18,163 nucleotides of DNA from Nitrospira sp. UBA2083 (GTDB lineage: Bacteria > Nitrospirota > Nitrospiria > Nitrospirales > Nitrospiraceae), in the NCBI GenBank assembly GCA_002331625.1, contig DCZN01000068.1:16092-34254 (forward strand). Direction: 5' to 3'. This document shows positions 1 through 7,372 of this stretch, in pieces. The notes beneath the pieces were generated by a model. That model saw nothing but the letters and a program-made list of their open reading frames with translations, did not search any database and was not told the DNA's origin. Position numbers and translations under genes: made by a program. How positions within the stretch are numbered: position 1 is the first letter of the stretch; each line of letters starts with the position of its first letter.

Positions 1-1539
1 CCTCCGCCGCACCACGACATCTATTCGATCGAGGACTTGGCCCAGCTAATCTTTGATTTGAAAAACTCCAATCCTGATGCCGGCGTGTCGGTAAAACTGG
101 TCTCGGAAGTCGGCGTCGGGACGGTCGCAGCCGGTGTTGCGAAGGCCCATGCGGACAAAGTGCTGATCAGCGGCGATTCGGGCGGCACGGGGGCATCGCC
201 ATTATCCTCGATCAAGTATGCGGGGATCCCTTGGGAACTTGGGTTGGCAGAGACGCACCAGACGCTGGTGCTGAACGATTTGCGCGGGCGTATCCGGGTT
301 GAAACAGATGGCCAGATGAAGACAGGCCGTGATGTGGTCATTGCGACGTTGCTCGGCGCGGAAGAATACGGCTTTGCGACAGCCCCGCTGATTGTCGAAG
401 GGTGCATCATGATGCGCAAGTGCCATCTGAATACATGTCCCGTCGGGATTGCGACGCAAGATCCCGAGTTGCGCAAGAAGTTCAACGGCAAGCCGGAACA
501 TATCGTCAACTACCTCTTCTTCGTGGCGGAAGAGGCGCGGCAGCTTATGGCCAAGCTCGGTTTCCGGACGATCAACGAAATGGTCGGCCGTGTCGATAAG
601 CTCAAGATCACCAAGGCGGTTGATCATTGGAAAGCCAAGGGGTTGGATCTTACACCGCTGCTGACGGCTCCTGATGTTCAGGCAGACGTTCCGCGCTACT
701 GCGTGCAGAAGCAGGACCATGGTCTCGCCGACATTTTGGATAACAAGTTGGTCGAGCTGTGCAAGGCGGCGATTGAAAAAGGTGAGAAGGTCACGCTCGA
801 GCTCCCGATCAGAAACATCAATCGGACGACCGGCACGGTGCTGTCCAGCAAGATTGCGAAGACGTACGGGCCGGACGGGTTGCCGGAAGACACCATCTCG
901 ATCAAGTTCTCTGGATCGGCCGGCCAATCGTTTGGTGCGTTTCTGGCGAAAGGCATCACGCTGACGCTGGAAGGGGAGTCCAACGATTATATCGGCAAGG
1001 GATTGTCCGGCGGCAAGATCATCGTCTTTCCGCCGAAGAACATTCTGTACAATCCGGAAGAGACGATTTTGATCGGCAACACATCCCTCTATGGGGCGAC
1101 GCAAGGTGAGGCCTATTTCTATGGGATGGCGGGTGAACGGTTTGCCGTGCGGAACAGCGGGGCGCAGGCGGTCGTCGAAGGGACTGGCGATCATGGGTGT
1201 GAATACATGACGGGTGGGGTGGTCGTCGTGCTCGGCAGAACAGGCCGAAACTTCGCTGCCGGCATGTCCGGTGGTGTCGCATTTGTATTGGACGATATCG
1301 GCAAGTTCCAGAGCCGCTGCAATACCGGGATGGTCGAACTGGAAGCGGTGGCCACGAAAGAAGACAAACAACTGCTCCACGGGTTGGTCACCAAACACTT
1401 TATGTACACGGGAAGCCGCAAAGCCAAGCAGGTGCTCGATACGTTCGATGCCACCTTGCCGAAGTTTGTGAAGGTGATGCCGGTCGACTACAAGCGCGTT
1501 CTCGAAGAGCGGAAGCGGAAGGCGAGCGCAGTCCATTAG
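1..1539 (+). CDS. gltB: Glutamate synthase (NADPH) large subunit, C-terminal part (5' end outside window)
   Basis: The frame is open from base 1, so the gene begins upstream; about 512 C-terminal residues are present. GltB takes ammonia from glutamine through its glutaminase domain and transfers it to 2-oxoglutarate at an FMN/3Fe-4S centre, giving glutamate. Visible here are the end of the FMN-binding synthase barrel (glycine-rich [13 protein letters not shown] near residue 57), the 3Fe-4S cysteine signature C-x5-C-x4-C starting at codon 135 (bases 403-438), and the C-terminal glycine-repeat beta-helix domain (about residues 290-430, with repeated GG/G-x-x-x-G turns). No truncation or frameshift is seen. 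The 3' end is followed after 68 bases by gltD, as in many bacterial glutamate synthase operons. Identification is secure from motifs and from the partner gene. Confidence 0.96.
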   Translation, partial: PPPHHDIYSIEDLAQLIFDLKNSNPDAGVSVKLVSEVGVGTVAAGVAKAHADKVLISGDSGGTGASPLSSIKYAGIPWELGLAETHQTLVLNDLRGRIRVETDGQMKTGRDVVIATLLGAEEYGFATAPLIVEGCIMMRKCHLNTCPVGIATQDPELRKKFNGKPEHIVNYLFFVAEEARQLMAKLGFRTINEMVGRVDKLKITKAVDHWKAKGLDLTPLLTAPDVQADVPRYCVQKQDHGLADILDNKLVELCKAAIEKGEKVTLELPIRNINRTTGTVLSSKIAKTYGPDGLPEDTISIKFSGSAGQSFGAFLAKGITLTLEGESNDYIGKGLSGGKIIVFPPKNILYNPEETILIGNTSLYGATQGEAYFYGMAGERFAVRNSGAQAVVEGTGDHGCEYMTGGVVVVLGRTGRNFAAGMSGGVAFVLDDIGKFQSRCNTGMVELEAVATKEDKQLLHGLVTKHFMYTGSRKAKQVLDTFDATLPKFVKVMPVDYKRVLEERKRKASAVH

Positions 1540-1560
1540 CGGAAAGGTTAAGAGTGGGAA

Positions 1561-1609
1561 GGATTCTTACTCTACCTTAGCCTCAGCCTCAACCTAGAGT
1601 CGTAAGAAT
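1561..1609 (+). promoter_or_regulatory. Inverted repeat spanning the gltB-gltD gap and the gltD start codon
   Basis: ATTCTTAC (1563-1570) is the exact reverse complement of GTAAGAAT (1602-1609), with a 31-base pyrimidine-rich spacer. The right arm includes the first two bases of the gltD ATG at 1608. No convincing Shine-Dalgarno sequence precedes gltD (only a GAG about 10 bases upstream). In the mRNA this 8-bp pairing could cover the start region, coupling gltD translation to passage of ribosomes from gltB. That role is inference; an 8-bp arm pair can also arise by chance. Confidence 0.3.
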
Positions 1610-3044
1610 GGGTGATCCAAAGGGGTTCATGAAATACGCCCGTGAGGGCCCGAAGCGCAAGCCGATTGAGCTACGTGTACTCGATTGGAAGGAAATGTAC
1701 GAGCCGATCCCTGAGGATAAGCTCAAGACCCAGGGCGCGCGCTGCATGGACTGTGGGGTACCGTTTTGCCAAGGCCACACCGGCTGCCCCGTTGTCAATC
1801 TGATCCCGGAATGGAACGATCTTGTCTATCGCGGCCGCTGGAAAGATGCCCTCAAGGCTCTACACACGACCAACAATTTCCCAGAATTCACGGGGCGCCT
1901 CTGTCCAGCACCCTGCGAAGGGGCCTGCGTACTCGGGATCAACGAAGATCCCGTGTCCATCCGCATTATTGAATGGAATATCGTCGATCGCGGCTTTAAT
2001 GAAGGCTTCGTGACGCCGATCCTCCCGGTCGTGAAGACCGGTAAGACCGTGGCGATCGTCGGCTCGGGCCCGGCGGGCTTGGCCGCGGCACAACAACTGG
2101 CTCGAGCTGGTCATGACGTGACAGTGTTTGAAAAATCAGATCGCATTGGAGGCCTGCTCCGGTACGGCATTCCCGACTTCAAAATGGAAAAGTGGGTGAT
2201 TGACCGTCGCCTCGAGCAGATGAAGGCGGAAGGGGTGAAGTTGCAAACCAGCGTCACCGTCGGCAAGGACATCACCGGCGAACAGTTACGCCAACAGTTC
2301 GATGCGGTGGGATTGACCATGGGCGCCGAGCAGGCCCGCGAGTTGCCGATTCCCGGGCGTGAGCTGAAGGGCGTGCACCTCGCGATGGAGTATCTCACAC
2401 AGCAGAACAAACGTACGGCCGGCATTCCCATGACCGACGAGCCGATCACCGCGAAGGGGAAACGGGTCGTCATCATCGGCGGTGGCGATACGGGCTCCGA
2501 CTGTCTTGGGACCGCGCACCGCCAGGGTTGTGTCGAAGCGCATCAATTTGAACTGCTGCCGGAGCCGCCGCCGCAGCGAGCGGAGTCGACTCCCTGGCCG
2601 CTCTGGCCGATGCAGCTGCGGACGTCGCATGCCCATGAAGAGGGCTGTGATCGGCAATGGAGTGTCTCCACGACGAAGTTTACCGGTCACGATGGCCATG
2701 TGACCAAGCTGCATGCGCATCGCGTGCAGTTCGAAAATGGGAAGTTCACGCCTGTTTCCAACACCGAATTTGAGATGAACGCCGATTTGGTCCTGCTCGC
2801 CATGGGGTTCACCGGCCCCGTCAAGAACGGGCTGCTCGACAGCCTCGGCGTGAAGTATGACGCCCGCGGAGCGGTCTCAACGGACGAGAACTTCATGACC
2901 AACCTCGCCGGCGTCTTCGCCGGCGGCGACACCAAACGCGGCGCCTCGCTTATCGTCTGGGCCATCGCCGAAGGCCGCAAGATGGCGGCGGGGATCGATA
3001 AGTACCTCCAAGCCGGGAAGTCGGCGAAGAATGCTCGGACATGA
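1608..3044 (+). CDS. gltD: Glutamate synthase (NADPH) small subunit
   Basis: A complete 478-residue protein, the usual length for GltD. It oxidises NADPH on FAD and passes electrons through Fe-S clusters to the FMN site of GltB. Seen in order: an N-terminal Fe-S domain with cysteines C46, C49, C54, C60 and then C99, C103, C107; the FAD Rossmann motif GSGPAG at 152-157; the NADPH-binding motif GGGDTG at about 291-296; and the C-terminal FAD-contact segment GVFAGGDTKRGAS followed by the helix WAIAEGRKMA. The start at 1608 gives the expected GltD N-terminus. It follows gltB by 68 bases in the same direction and probably shares its transcript. The last 26 codons (2952-3029) have a decayed second copy at 3861-3926, beyond the next two genes. 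Confidence 0.96.
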   Translation: MGDPKGFMKYAREGPKRKPIELRVLDWKEMYEPIPEDKLKTQGARCMDCGVPFCQGHTGCPVVNLIPEWNDLVYRGRWKDALKALHTTNNFPEFTGRLCPAPCEGACVLGINEDPVSIRIIEWNIVDRGFNEGFVTPILPVVKTGKTVAIVGSGPAGLAAAQQLARAGHDVTVFEKSDRIGGLLRYGIPDFKMEKWVIDRRLEQMKAEGVKLQTSVTVGKDITGEQLRQQFDAVGLTMGAEQARELPIPGRELKGVHLAMEYLTQQNKRTAGIPMTDEPITAKGKRVVIIGGGDTGSDCLGTAHRQGCVEAHQFELLPEPPPQRAESTPWPLWPMQLRTSHAHEEGCDRQWSVSTTKFTGHDGHVTKLHAHRVQFENGKFTPVSNTEFEMNADLVLLAMGFTGPVKNGLLDSLGVKYDARGAVSTDENFMTNLAGVFAGGDTKRGASLIVWAIAEGRKMAAGIDKYLQAGKSAKNART

Positions 3045-3105
3045 CCACCGTCGGAGCTGTGTAAACCCTCCTCCAATAGTGTCATTCCTTCTGATGTCCA
3101 AACGT

Positions 3106-3140
3106 CTGGTATTTCTAAGCGTATTCGCTAGAATAGCTAG
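3106..3140 (+). promoter_or_regulatory. Candidate leaderless promoter and palindromic operator of the nucleotidyltransferase module
   Basis: TAGAAT at 3129-3134 matches a sigma70 -10 box in 5 of 6 positions and ends only six bases before the GTG start at 3141, so transcription would begin at or next to the start codon. A weak -35 (CTGGTA, 3106-3111) lies 17 bases upstream. The -10 sits inside the perfect palindrome GCTA-GAA-TAGC (3127-3137), a plausible site for autorepression. No Shine-Dalgarno is present, which fits a leaderless message. Promoter assignment is by eye. Confidence 0.4.
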
Positions 3141-3641
3141 GTGTCCATCTACGAACCCATATTCAAAATCTTGAATGCCGCGGGTGCACGGTATGTGGTG
3201 GTCGGTGGGGTTGCCACCCTGTTGCATGGGTATGCTCGATTAACAGCTGACGTTGATCTGGTTGTCGATCTTGCACCACAAGAAGCCCTCAAATCGATTC
3301 GAGCGCTTGTCGGAAACGGGTTTCGGCCTCAAGTTCCCGTATCGGCGGAAATGTTTGCTGATCCAGTGGTCCGTGAAGGCTGGCTTCAGGAAAAGCACAT
3401 GCGCGCCTTTTCACTCGTCGACCCGACGAATCCCATGCGGGTAGTCGATCTACTGCTCAAGCCAGAAGTGCCGTTTGACGAACTCTTGGCTCGGTCCCAG
3501 GAAGCTTTGGTGGGCGACACCCCTGTCCGAGTCGCGTCTCTTGATGACCTCATTGTCTTGAAACGGCACGCCGGCAGGCCGCAGGATTTGGCAGACATTG
3601 GTGAGCTAGAGGCAATTCGTAAACGAAAGCGAGATCGTTGA
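3141..3641 (+). CDS. Nucleotidyltransferase-fold protein (MNT/AbiEii-like toxin candidate)
   Basis: A 166-residue protein with the minimal nucleotidyltransferase signature: GG at residues 22-23, the acidic pair D37-x-D39 in TADVDLVVD, and a third acidic residue D103 in VVDLLL, placed as in pol-beta-type nucleotidyltransferases. The C-terminal segment DLIVLKRHAGRPQDLADI (about residues 135-152) is typical of small AbiEii/MNT-like proteins. Members of this superfamily include toxins of type IV or AMPylating toxin-antitoxin systems; the substrate here cannot be told. The GTG start directly follows an in-frame TAG (3138-3140), and the resulting N-terminus (SIYEPIFKILN) looks like that of relatives. 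The next gene starts one base after the stop, so the two are certainly co-transcribed. The pair sits between gltD and a duplicated gltD 3' fragment, suggesting acquisition as a unit. Confidence 0.82.
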   Translation: MSIYEPIFKILNAAGARYVVVGGVATLLHGYARLTADVDLVVDLAPQEALKSIRALVGNGFRPQVPVSAEMFADPVVREGWLQEKHMRAFSLVDPTNPMRVVDLLLKPEVPFDELLARSQEALVGDTPVRVASLDDLIVLKRHAGRPQDLADIGELEAIRKRKRDR

Positions 3642-3642
3642 C

Positions 3643-3861
3643 ATGGCAGAGGAACGTAAAGTTGTTTCAAGAGAGACGCAAGCGAAGCATTGGGACGCCA
3701 GTGATCAAAGTCTGCTTTCGGCTACGTTGATGGCGACGCCCACACAGCGGATAGCCTGGTTAGAAGAGACGCTGCAACTGGCCTACGCGAGCGGAGCGTT
3801 GAAGCCGAGACGGATACTAACACAGGAGGAATGGGATGCAATGGGGTCATCGAGTTTGTGA
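3643..3861 (+). CDS. Small partner of the nucleotidyltransferase (putative antitoxin)
   Basis: A 72-residue basic/amphipathic protein beginning one base after the nucleotidyltransferase stop. The segment TPTQRIAWLEETLQLAYASG (about residues 32-51) is the hallmark of short proteins commonly encoded beside this type of nucleotidyltransferase; I recognise the pairing but cannot name a defined family. By position and size it is the likely antitoxin or regulatory partner. Translation is probably coupled to the upstream gene. Its stop codon (3859-3861) directly abuts the start of the residual gltD 3' copy at 3861, so the last few residues may have been set by the recombination that created the junction. 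Confidence 0.7.
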   Translation: MAEERKVVSRETQAKHWDASDQSLLSATLMATPTQRIAWLEETLQLAYASGALKPRRILTQEEWDAMGSSSL

Positions 3862-3926
3862 TCGCCTGGGCCATTGCCGAAGGCCGCGGGATCGACAAGT
3901 GCCTTCTTCCCGGAAAATCCGCAAAA
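3861..3926 (+). pseudogene. Decayed duplicate of the gltD 3' end
   Basis: Bases 3861-3926 align with gltD 2952-3029: 53 of 66 aligned bases match, with one 12-base in-frame gap (four codons, K-M-A-A, missing). Nine of the 13 mismatches are at third codon positions. The conceptual translation IAWAIAEGR then GIDKCLLPGKSAK parallels the real GltD terminus. The fragment has no start and is not a gene. The synonymous pattern suggests the copy diverged as part of a working gltD in another lineage before arriving here, rather than by local duplication and random decay. Confidence 0.85.
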
Positions 3927-4312
3927 CATTCAGCGGAATTGGGACTGGCTCCTTGAGCCTGTCAAAAGGTGCCTGTCCCCGTTCTTGTGCAACCTTTTTG
4001 TTGAAGGCAAACTCATCAGGGCTCCATTCTTTCTGTTCTTGTCAATGGAATAGTGATGTCCGGAAGTTCCGATCCGAAATATCTACAGCAAAGACGGAAA
4101 GCGCCGCGTTGTCATTTTCGACGTTCTGAAGGTTCATTTGGAGAAAACACATTTGGATTCGAGGAGCAGTATTTTAGCGACGAACCTTTAGAACGGTGCT
4201 GGTGCCCACTCAGTCAGGTTCCTTTGAGCTTCTGCGAAACAGAAGAAATAGCAGTTCGTGAAGCTCATGCGCGTGTTGTGTGGTTGAAAGAAGAAGCCTA
4301 AAAGGGGTCGGT
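3927..4312. other. Mostly non-coding accessory stretch between the gltD remnant and the IS element
   Basis: No recognisable gene apart from the doubtful ORF at 4056-4301. It contains GGTGCCTGTCCCCG (3968-3981), which resembles short GC-rich intergenic motifs found repeatedly in many bacterial genomes, and GGGGTCGGTCCC (4304-4315), a short palindrome-like motif at the left edge of the IS element. Neither has a second exact copy in this window, so calling them REP-like is only a suspicion. A weak hairpin CAAC/GTTG surrounds 3990-4003. Confidence 0.4.
4056..4301 (+). CDS. Doubtful small hypothetical protein
   Basis: An 81-residue ORF starting at ATG 4056. I do not recognise it. The N-terminal half is rich in Arg, Ser and Phe and looks like non-coding translation, whereas the C-terminal end (ETEEIAVREAHARVVWLKEE) is helix-like. 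No good ribosome binding site precedes the ATG. It ends 11 bases before the left inverted repeat of the IS, so the insertion does not interrupt it. It may be the decayed remains of an older gene in this accessory patch. Confidence 0.22.
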   Translation: MSGSSDPKYLQQRRKAPRCHFRRSEGSFGENTFGFEEQYFSDEPLERCWCPLSQVPLSFCETEEIAVREAHARVVWLKEEA

Positions 4313-4332
4313 CCCACTGCTGTCCAAAATAA
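4313..4332 (+). repeat. Left terminal inverted repeat of the IS element
   Basis: This 20-base end pairs with 5696-5715 with two mismatches. A related sequence, CTGCTGTCCAAGAT, recurs 94 bases further in at 4411-4424, just after the transposase stop codon, and may be an internal transposase-binding site or an older end. Confidence 0.8.
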
Positions 4333-4425
4333 TCTCCTCGGTAGACCTCTCCCTGCTTCAATTCTGTGAGTGAGACGGCTGTGGCACGAGATTTCAGATG
4401 AGGTTACCTCCGCTGCTGTCCAAGA

Positions 4426-5595
4426 TCACTGAGCAAAGAGGGTGACTTGAGCAGACACCGAGGTGATCACTGGTCGTTCAAAAGGCGCATTGAGCCAGGT
4501 CCACAGATCTCGATAGGTCAACAAGTTGAAGCGCAGCAGGGCGGCGAGGGTTGAGAGACTCCAGGGCCAGGTGGATTTCAACTGGAGGAACTTCAGCAAC
4601 ACCATGGCGATCAGCGCAATCCAAATCTGCACCTGCACCGCATTCTCGCTCGTCCCCACAAACGTCTTGATCTTGAGGTGTTGCTTCAAGGCCTTGAACA
4701 GGAGTTCGATCTGCCAGCGCTCCTTATAAATGGCGGCAATGGTACTGGCGGCGAGGTGCATGAGGTTGGTCAGGAAGGTGAGCGTCCGTTGCTGCGTCTC
4801 GTCCCAGATTGTCACCTGCCGCAGCGGTACGGGGCATCGGTCGCCAGCCTGCAGGCCGGTGAGGCGAATGATCTCATCGCCCAACACCGGACCACGAGCG
4901 GGGACGGGACGCTGCTCCAGCACGTCAAAGAGCATGTTGGTACGCGGACGTGTGACGAATCCCACAGCGGTCACTGTCCAGCGATGATACAACGCATAGT
5001 CGAGGTAGCCGCGATCCATGGCGACGATGGTGCCGGGCGCAAAGGTGAGCTGCTGGGCGACGCGGACATCATTGGTATCGCCGTCGGTGACCAGCGCCCA
5101 GCAGGGCAAGCAGCCTTGGTGATCCAGCTGCAGATGGAGTTTGATGGCGCCCTTCGTCCGCTGAAAGCGCGCCCAATCAAACACGGTCGCACACAACTGG
5201 ATGAGCGTCGTATCCAGAGTCCGGAGGGGATGCTTGAACTGGAATCGGCGACATTTCAGAGCGGCCACCGCCTGGCAGCGGCTGAGCACCTGGTAGAAGA
5301 GCGTCTCGTACAACTGCCAGGGGCGGTGAGCATTCGCATAGGCCAGTGTCGAGCGGGTGGGCGTTCGACGGACCCCGAGATGGACCAACTTGCCGAGCGC
5401 GGTTGCCAACCCACCACAGATCTCACGGAGCGAGTGGGCGCTGCCCATCTGACAAAACAACATGGCCACGCAGTGGTCCCAACAGCTGAACCCCTTGGCG
5501 GCTCGGTCTGCGGCATGCTGTCGGACGGCACGCGCGAAGTCCGCACGATCAATCAGGGCCAAGATTTGCGCAAAGCAACTGGCGACGGCTACCAT
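4426..5595 (-). CDS. IS4-family DDE transposase
   Basis: A 389-residue transposase counted from the ATG at 5595, which has an excellent ribosome binding site (GGAGG seven bases upstream); the frame stays open 26 codons further upstream but those residues are arginine-rich and unlikely to be translated. The RNase-H-like catalytic triad is visible: D128 (LDTT), D194 (MDRGY) and E297, the last inside the IS4 signature Y290-x2-R293-x3-E297-x6-K304. The N-terminal region resembles the DUF4372-type domain often found in these proteins. No frameshift or stop interrupts the frame. It catalyses cut-and-paste movement of the surrounding element by acting on its terminal repeats. Confidence 0.93.
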   Translation of the reverse strand: MVAVASCFAQILALIDRADFARAVRQHAADRAAKGFSCWDHCVAMLFCQMGSAHSLREICGGLATALGKLVHLGVRRTPTRSTLAYANAHRPWQLYETLFYQVLSRCQAVAALKCRRFQFKHPLRTLDTTLIQLCATVFDWARFQRTKGAIKLHLQLDHQGCLPCWALVTDGDTNDVRVAQQLTFAPGTIVAMDRGYLDYALYHRWTVTAVGFVTRPRTNMLFDVLEQRPVPARGPVLGDEIIRLTGLQAGDRCPVPLRQVTIWDETQQRTLTFLTNLMHLAASTIAAIYKERWQIELLFKALKQHLKIKTFVGTSENAVQVQIWIALIAMVLLKFLQLKSTWPWSLSTLAALLRFNLLTYRDLWTWLNAPFERPVITSVSAQVTLFAQ

Positions 5596-5695
5596 ACGGC
5601 ACCTCCGGCTTGTGGGTGACACGGCGCGGGAACGCCGTGGATGGATGTTCATTGAACAACCAATCCTACTCACAAGCCGGAGGCATATTCAGAAC

Positions 5696-5715
5696 TTATT
5701 TTGGACAAGAGTGGG
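5696..5715 (-). repeat. Right terminal inverted repeat of the IS element
   Basis: This sequence, read on the minus strand as CCCACTCTTGTCCAAAATAA, matches the left end at 18 of 20 positions. It lies upstream of the transposase and 47 bases from the stop codon of the neighbouring pseudogene. Confidence 0.8.
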
Positions 5716-5762
5716 TCGGGAGTCTTTGTTTATACGTGAATATGCAATGTCTTACCATTGTT

Positions 5763-6770
5763 TCAACGAGCAGCCACCACACGCTTGATAAACGCCAGGG
5801 AGCGGTCGAGTGCCAGCTGACCTGCGTCACTATCCAGGTTGAATTGGTATTCATGCGGCAGTCCAGGGTTGTAATCCAGGGAAAACAGGCTATCTACCGC
5901 TACGCCTTGGATCGTCAGAGCATCTGCGAGGGCCCGCGATTGTGGCAACAACGGGTCACCGTTCCCAGCTGAGATGAATGTCGGCGGAAACTCGGCAGTC
6001 ACATAGTGAAGGACTGAAAACGGAGCGAGATGTGGCAGTTGTAGAAAGCCCTTACTGCCGCTGTAGGCCCACATGGCGGTGCGTACGAAGTGGCCAAATG
6101 CTCCATCGAAATTGACGGTTTTCAGGTCGTAGGGGCCGCAATACAGAATCACACCACATCACACCACGGAGCTGGGACTGGTCAATGGCTGGTGCAATGC
6201 CCAAGGTTTCTGTGTAAGAGCGGGAACTGACATATTGGCTAGTTGAGCGGCGATCTGTGCACCAACTGAGTCTCCTGCCAAAATGAGTTCGGATGGGTTC
6301 ACGTGGAGCTGGGCAGCATGCTTCATGAGATAGGCGAGTGCGACATTCACCTGTCGAAGCGGTGTTGGGTATTGATGGCCTGGCGCAAGGGAATAGCCGA
6401 CCCCGATTGCCGTATAGCCCTTGCCTGCCAGGATTCTCAGGTAGTTCGAGACATATTCCTTACCTCCCGAAAACCATGCGCCCCCTGGATCCAGACTACC
6501 GAAGAGAGTGAGCGCCCGATGTTGGCGACGTTTGAGGGGTAAAAGACATCCAGATACGCATCCTCGTCCATGACGTCGTAGTGCTCGTCATATCGGGCGG
6601 TGACGCCAGCTGGTAGGTGTCGCTCCAACGCCTGCATCGCCGTTCCTCCACCATGATCCATGATGATGCGGTAGAGCAGCGATGCCGGCCATGGGGCTGA
6701 TGTGAAGTGCCACGTATCCAGCAGCGCTGAGAATGGCGATCGTGCTAAGTATCCGAAGCCAAGTTCTCAT
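5763..6770 (-). pseudogene. Frameshifted alpha/beta-hydrolase (esterase-like)
   Basis: Reading the minus strand and joining frames restores a roughly 330-residue alpha/beta-hydrolase: an N-terminal membrane anchor or signal (RTWLRILSTIAILSAAGYVA), an SPWPASLLYR segment, an oxyanion region (WIQGGAWFSGGKEY), the nucleophile elbow GDSVG (Ser), the acid loop NGDPLLP and the catalytic His in LPHEYQF, ending at 5763. At least four lesions break it: an extra base in the G run 6693-6696; a missing base near the C run at 6484-6488; a one-base shift near 6215; and a 10-bp tandem duplication at 6148-6167. All catalytic motifs survive, so inactivation looks recent. Three lesions lie in or near short homopolymers and might be sequence errors, but the 10-bp duplication is hard to explain that way. 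Confidence 0.85.
6148..6167. repeat. 10-bp perfect tandem duplication inside the esterase pseudogene
   Basis: ATCACACCAC occurs twice in direct succession (6148-6157 and 6158-6167). Removing one copy restores the frame and the expected RGVILYCGPYD segment, so this is a slippage-type mutation that inactivates the gene. Confidence 0.9.
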
Positions 6771-6859
6771 GACAGCAGTGGTGAAAATATATCCAAATGC
6801 TTGTGGCACAGAAGCTATGCCGGGTGTTCGTTGATGAGGGATTGCCAGGAGAAACGGGA

Positions 6860-7225
6860 TTAGGCGGCGACTGAGGTGAGAGTCAGTTCTTCATGCTCAA
6901 CAGGGATGGCAATGGCAGGAGCTTCGCGACCTTCAACCAGATCGGTGACTCGCTCGCGGACTCCGTGGGCGTACCGAAGAAACTCGATGCCGAATTGATT
7001 GTCTTTGTGCCAGCGTACGATGGAGACTTCGACGGCGAGCTGAGATTCGGTTTCTGGTGCTTCGAAGTGCAGCGCAAGGTAGCTTCCGGGAGTCATGGCC
7101 ACGTTGCTCTGCATTCGGCAACCCGTTGCAGAGAGATCGAAGAGGATTCCTTCTGCCGCACCATTGTCGGTCTGGACGTTGGCGGAATACCGCACATGGA
7201 TTCTTGGGCTACTCCGTAGCCTCAT
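6860..7225 (-). CDS. PilZ-domain protein (c-di-GMP binding candidate)
   Basis: A 121-residue single-domain protein. It carries the two PilZ cyclic-di-GMP contact motifs: R8-x-x-x-R12 (RIHVR) and D30-x-S32-x-x-G35 (DLSATG), followed by the beta-barrel pattern with IVRWH and FGIEFLR. PilZ proteins act as receptors of the second messenger cyclic di-GMP and often control motility, adhesion or polysaccharide export; the partner here is unknown. The ATG at 7225 is chosen because GGAGG lies five bases upstream (7231-7235). A TTG start at 7267 would add 14 residues without a good binding site. It diverges from the DUF5069 gene; the 147 bases between them should hold both promoters. Confidence 0.85.
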   Translation of the reverse strand: MRLRSSPRIHVRYSANVQTDNGAAEGILFDLSATGCRMQSNVAMTPGSYLALHFEAPETESQLAVEVSIVRWHKDNQFGIEFLRYAHGVRERVTDLVEGREAPAIAIPVEHEELTLTSVAA

Positions 7226-7372
7226 ACTCGCCTCCGTGCTATTGGCTATATCGGCATCGCCGGACAAAACTTGAAGGCCCAGTTGCGAAGTTCCCCATTC
7301 TCTGCCTGCCAGTAGACATCATCCGTTTCATCCTTGTATCGTGCGAGTCAATATCATATCGGAGAATTGCGA

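Larger units (their letters stand above)
4313..5715 (-). mobile_element. IS4-family insertion sequence, about 1.4 kb, with terminal inverted repeats
   Basis: The element carries one transposase gene on the minus strand. The left end CCCACTGCTGTCCAAAATAA (4313-4332) matches the reverse complement of the right end (5696-5715) in 18 of 20 positions, including a perfect inner 12-mer. Outside the ends, TCGGT (4308-4312) on the left faces TCGGG (5716-5720) on the right, an imperfect candidate target duplication. The exact boundary could shift by a base or two. The ORF is intact, so the element may be active. It lies downstream of the 3' end of the esterase pseudogene and does not split any gene seen here. 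Confidence 0.85.

Noticed and set aside
202..1536. Long minus-strand ORF of 444 codons antisense to gltB
   Set aside because: It mirrors a clearly coding gltB; its His/Arg/Gln-rich composition is typical of the reverse strand of a GC-rich gene and no motif is seen.
3836..4129. 97-codon plus-strand ORF over the gltD remnant
   Set aside because: Its frame differs from the gltD-like frame and its Ser/Cys-rich translation shows no pattern of a real protein.
4678..5619. 313-codon plus-strand ORF through the IS element
   Set aside because: It is antisense to a transposase with a full DDE triad; no family resemblance of its own.
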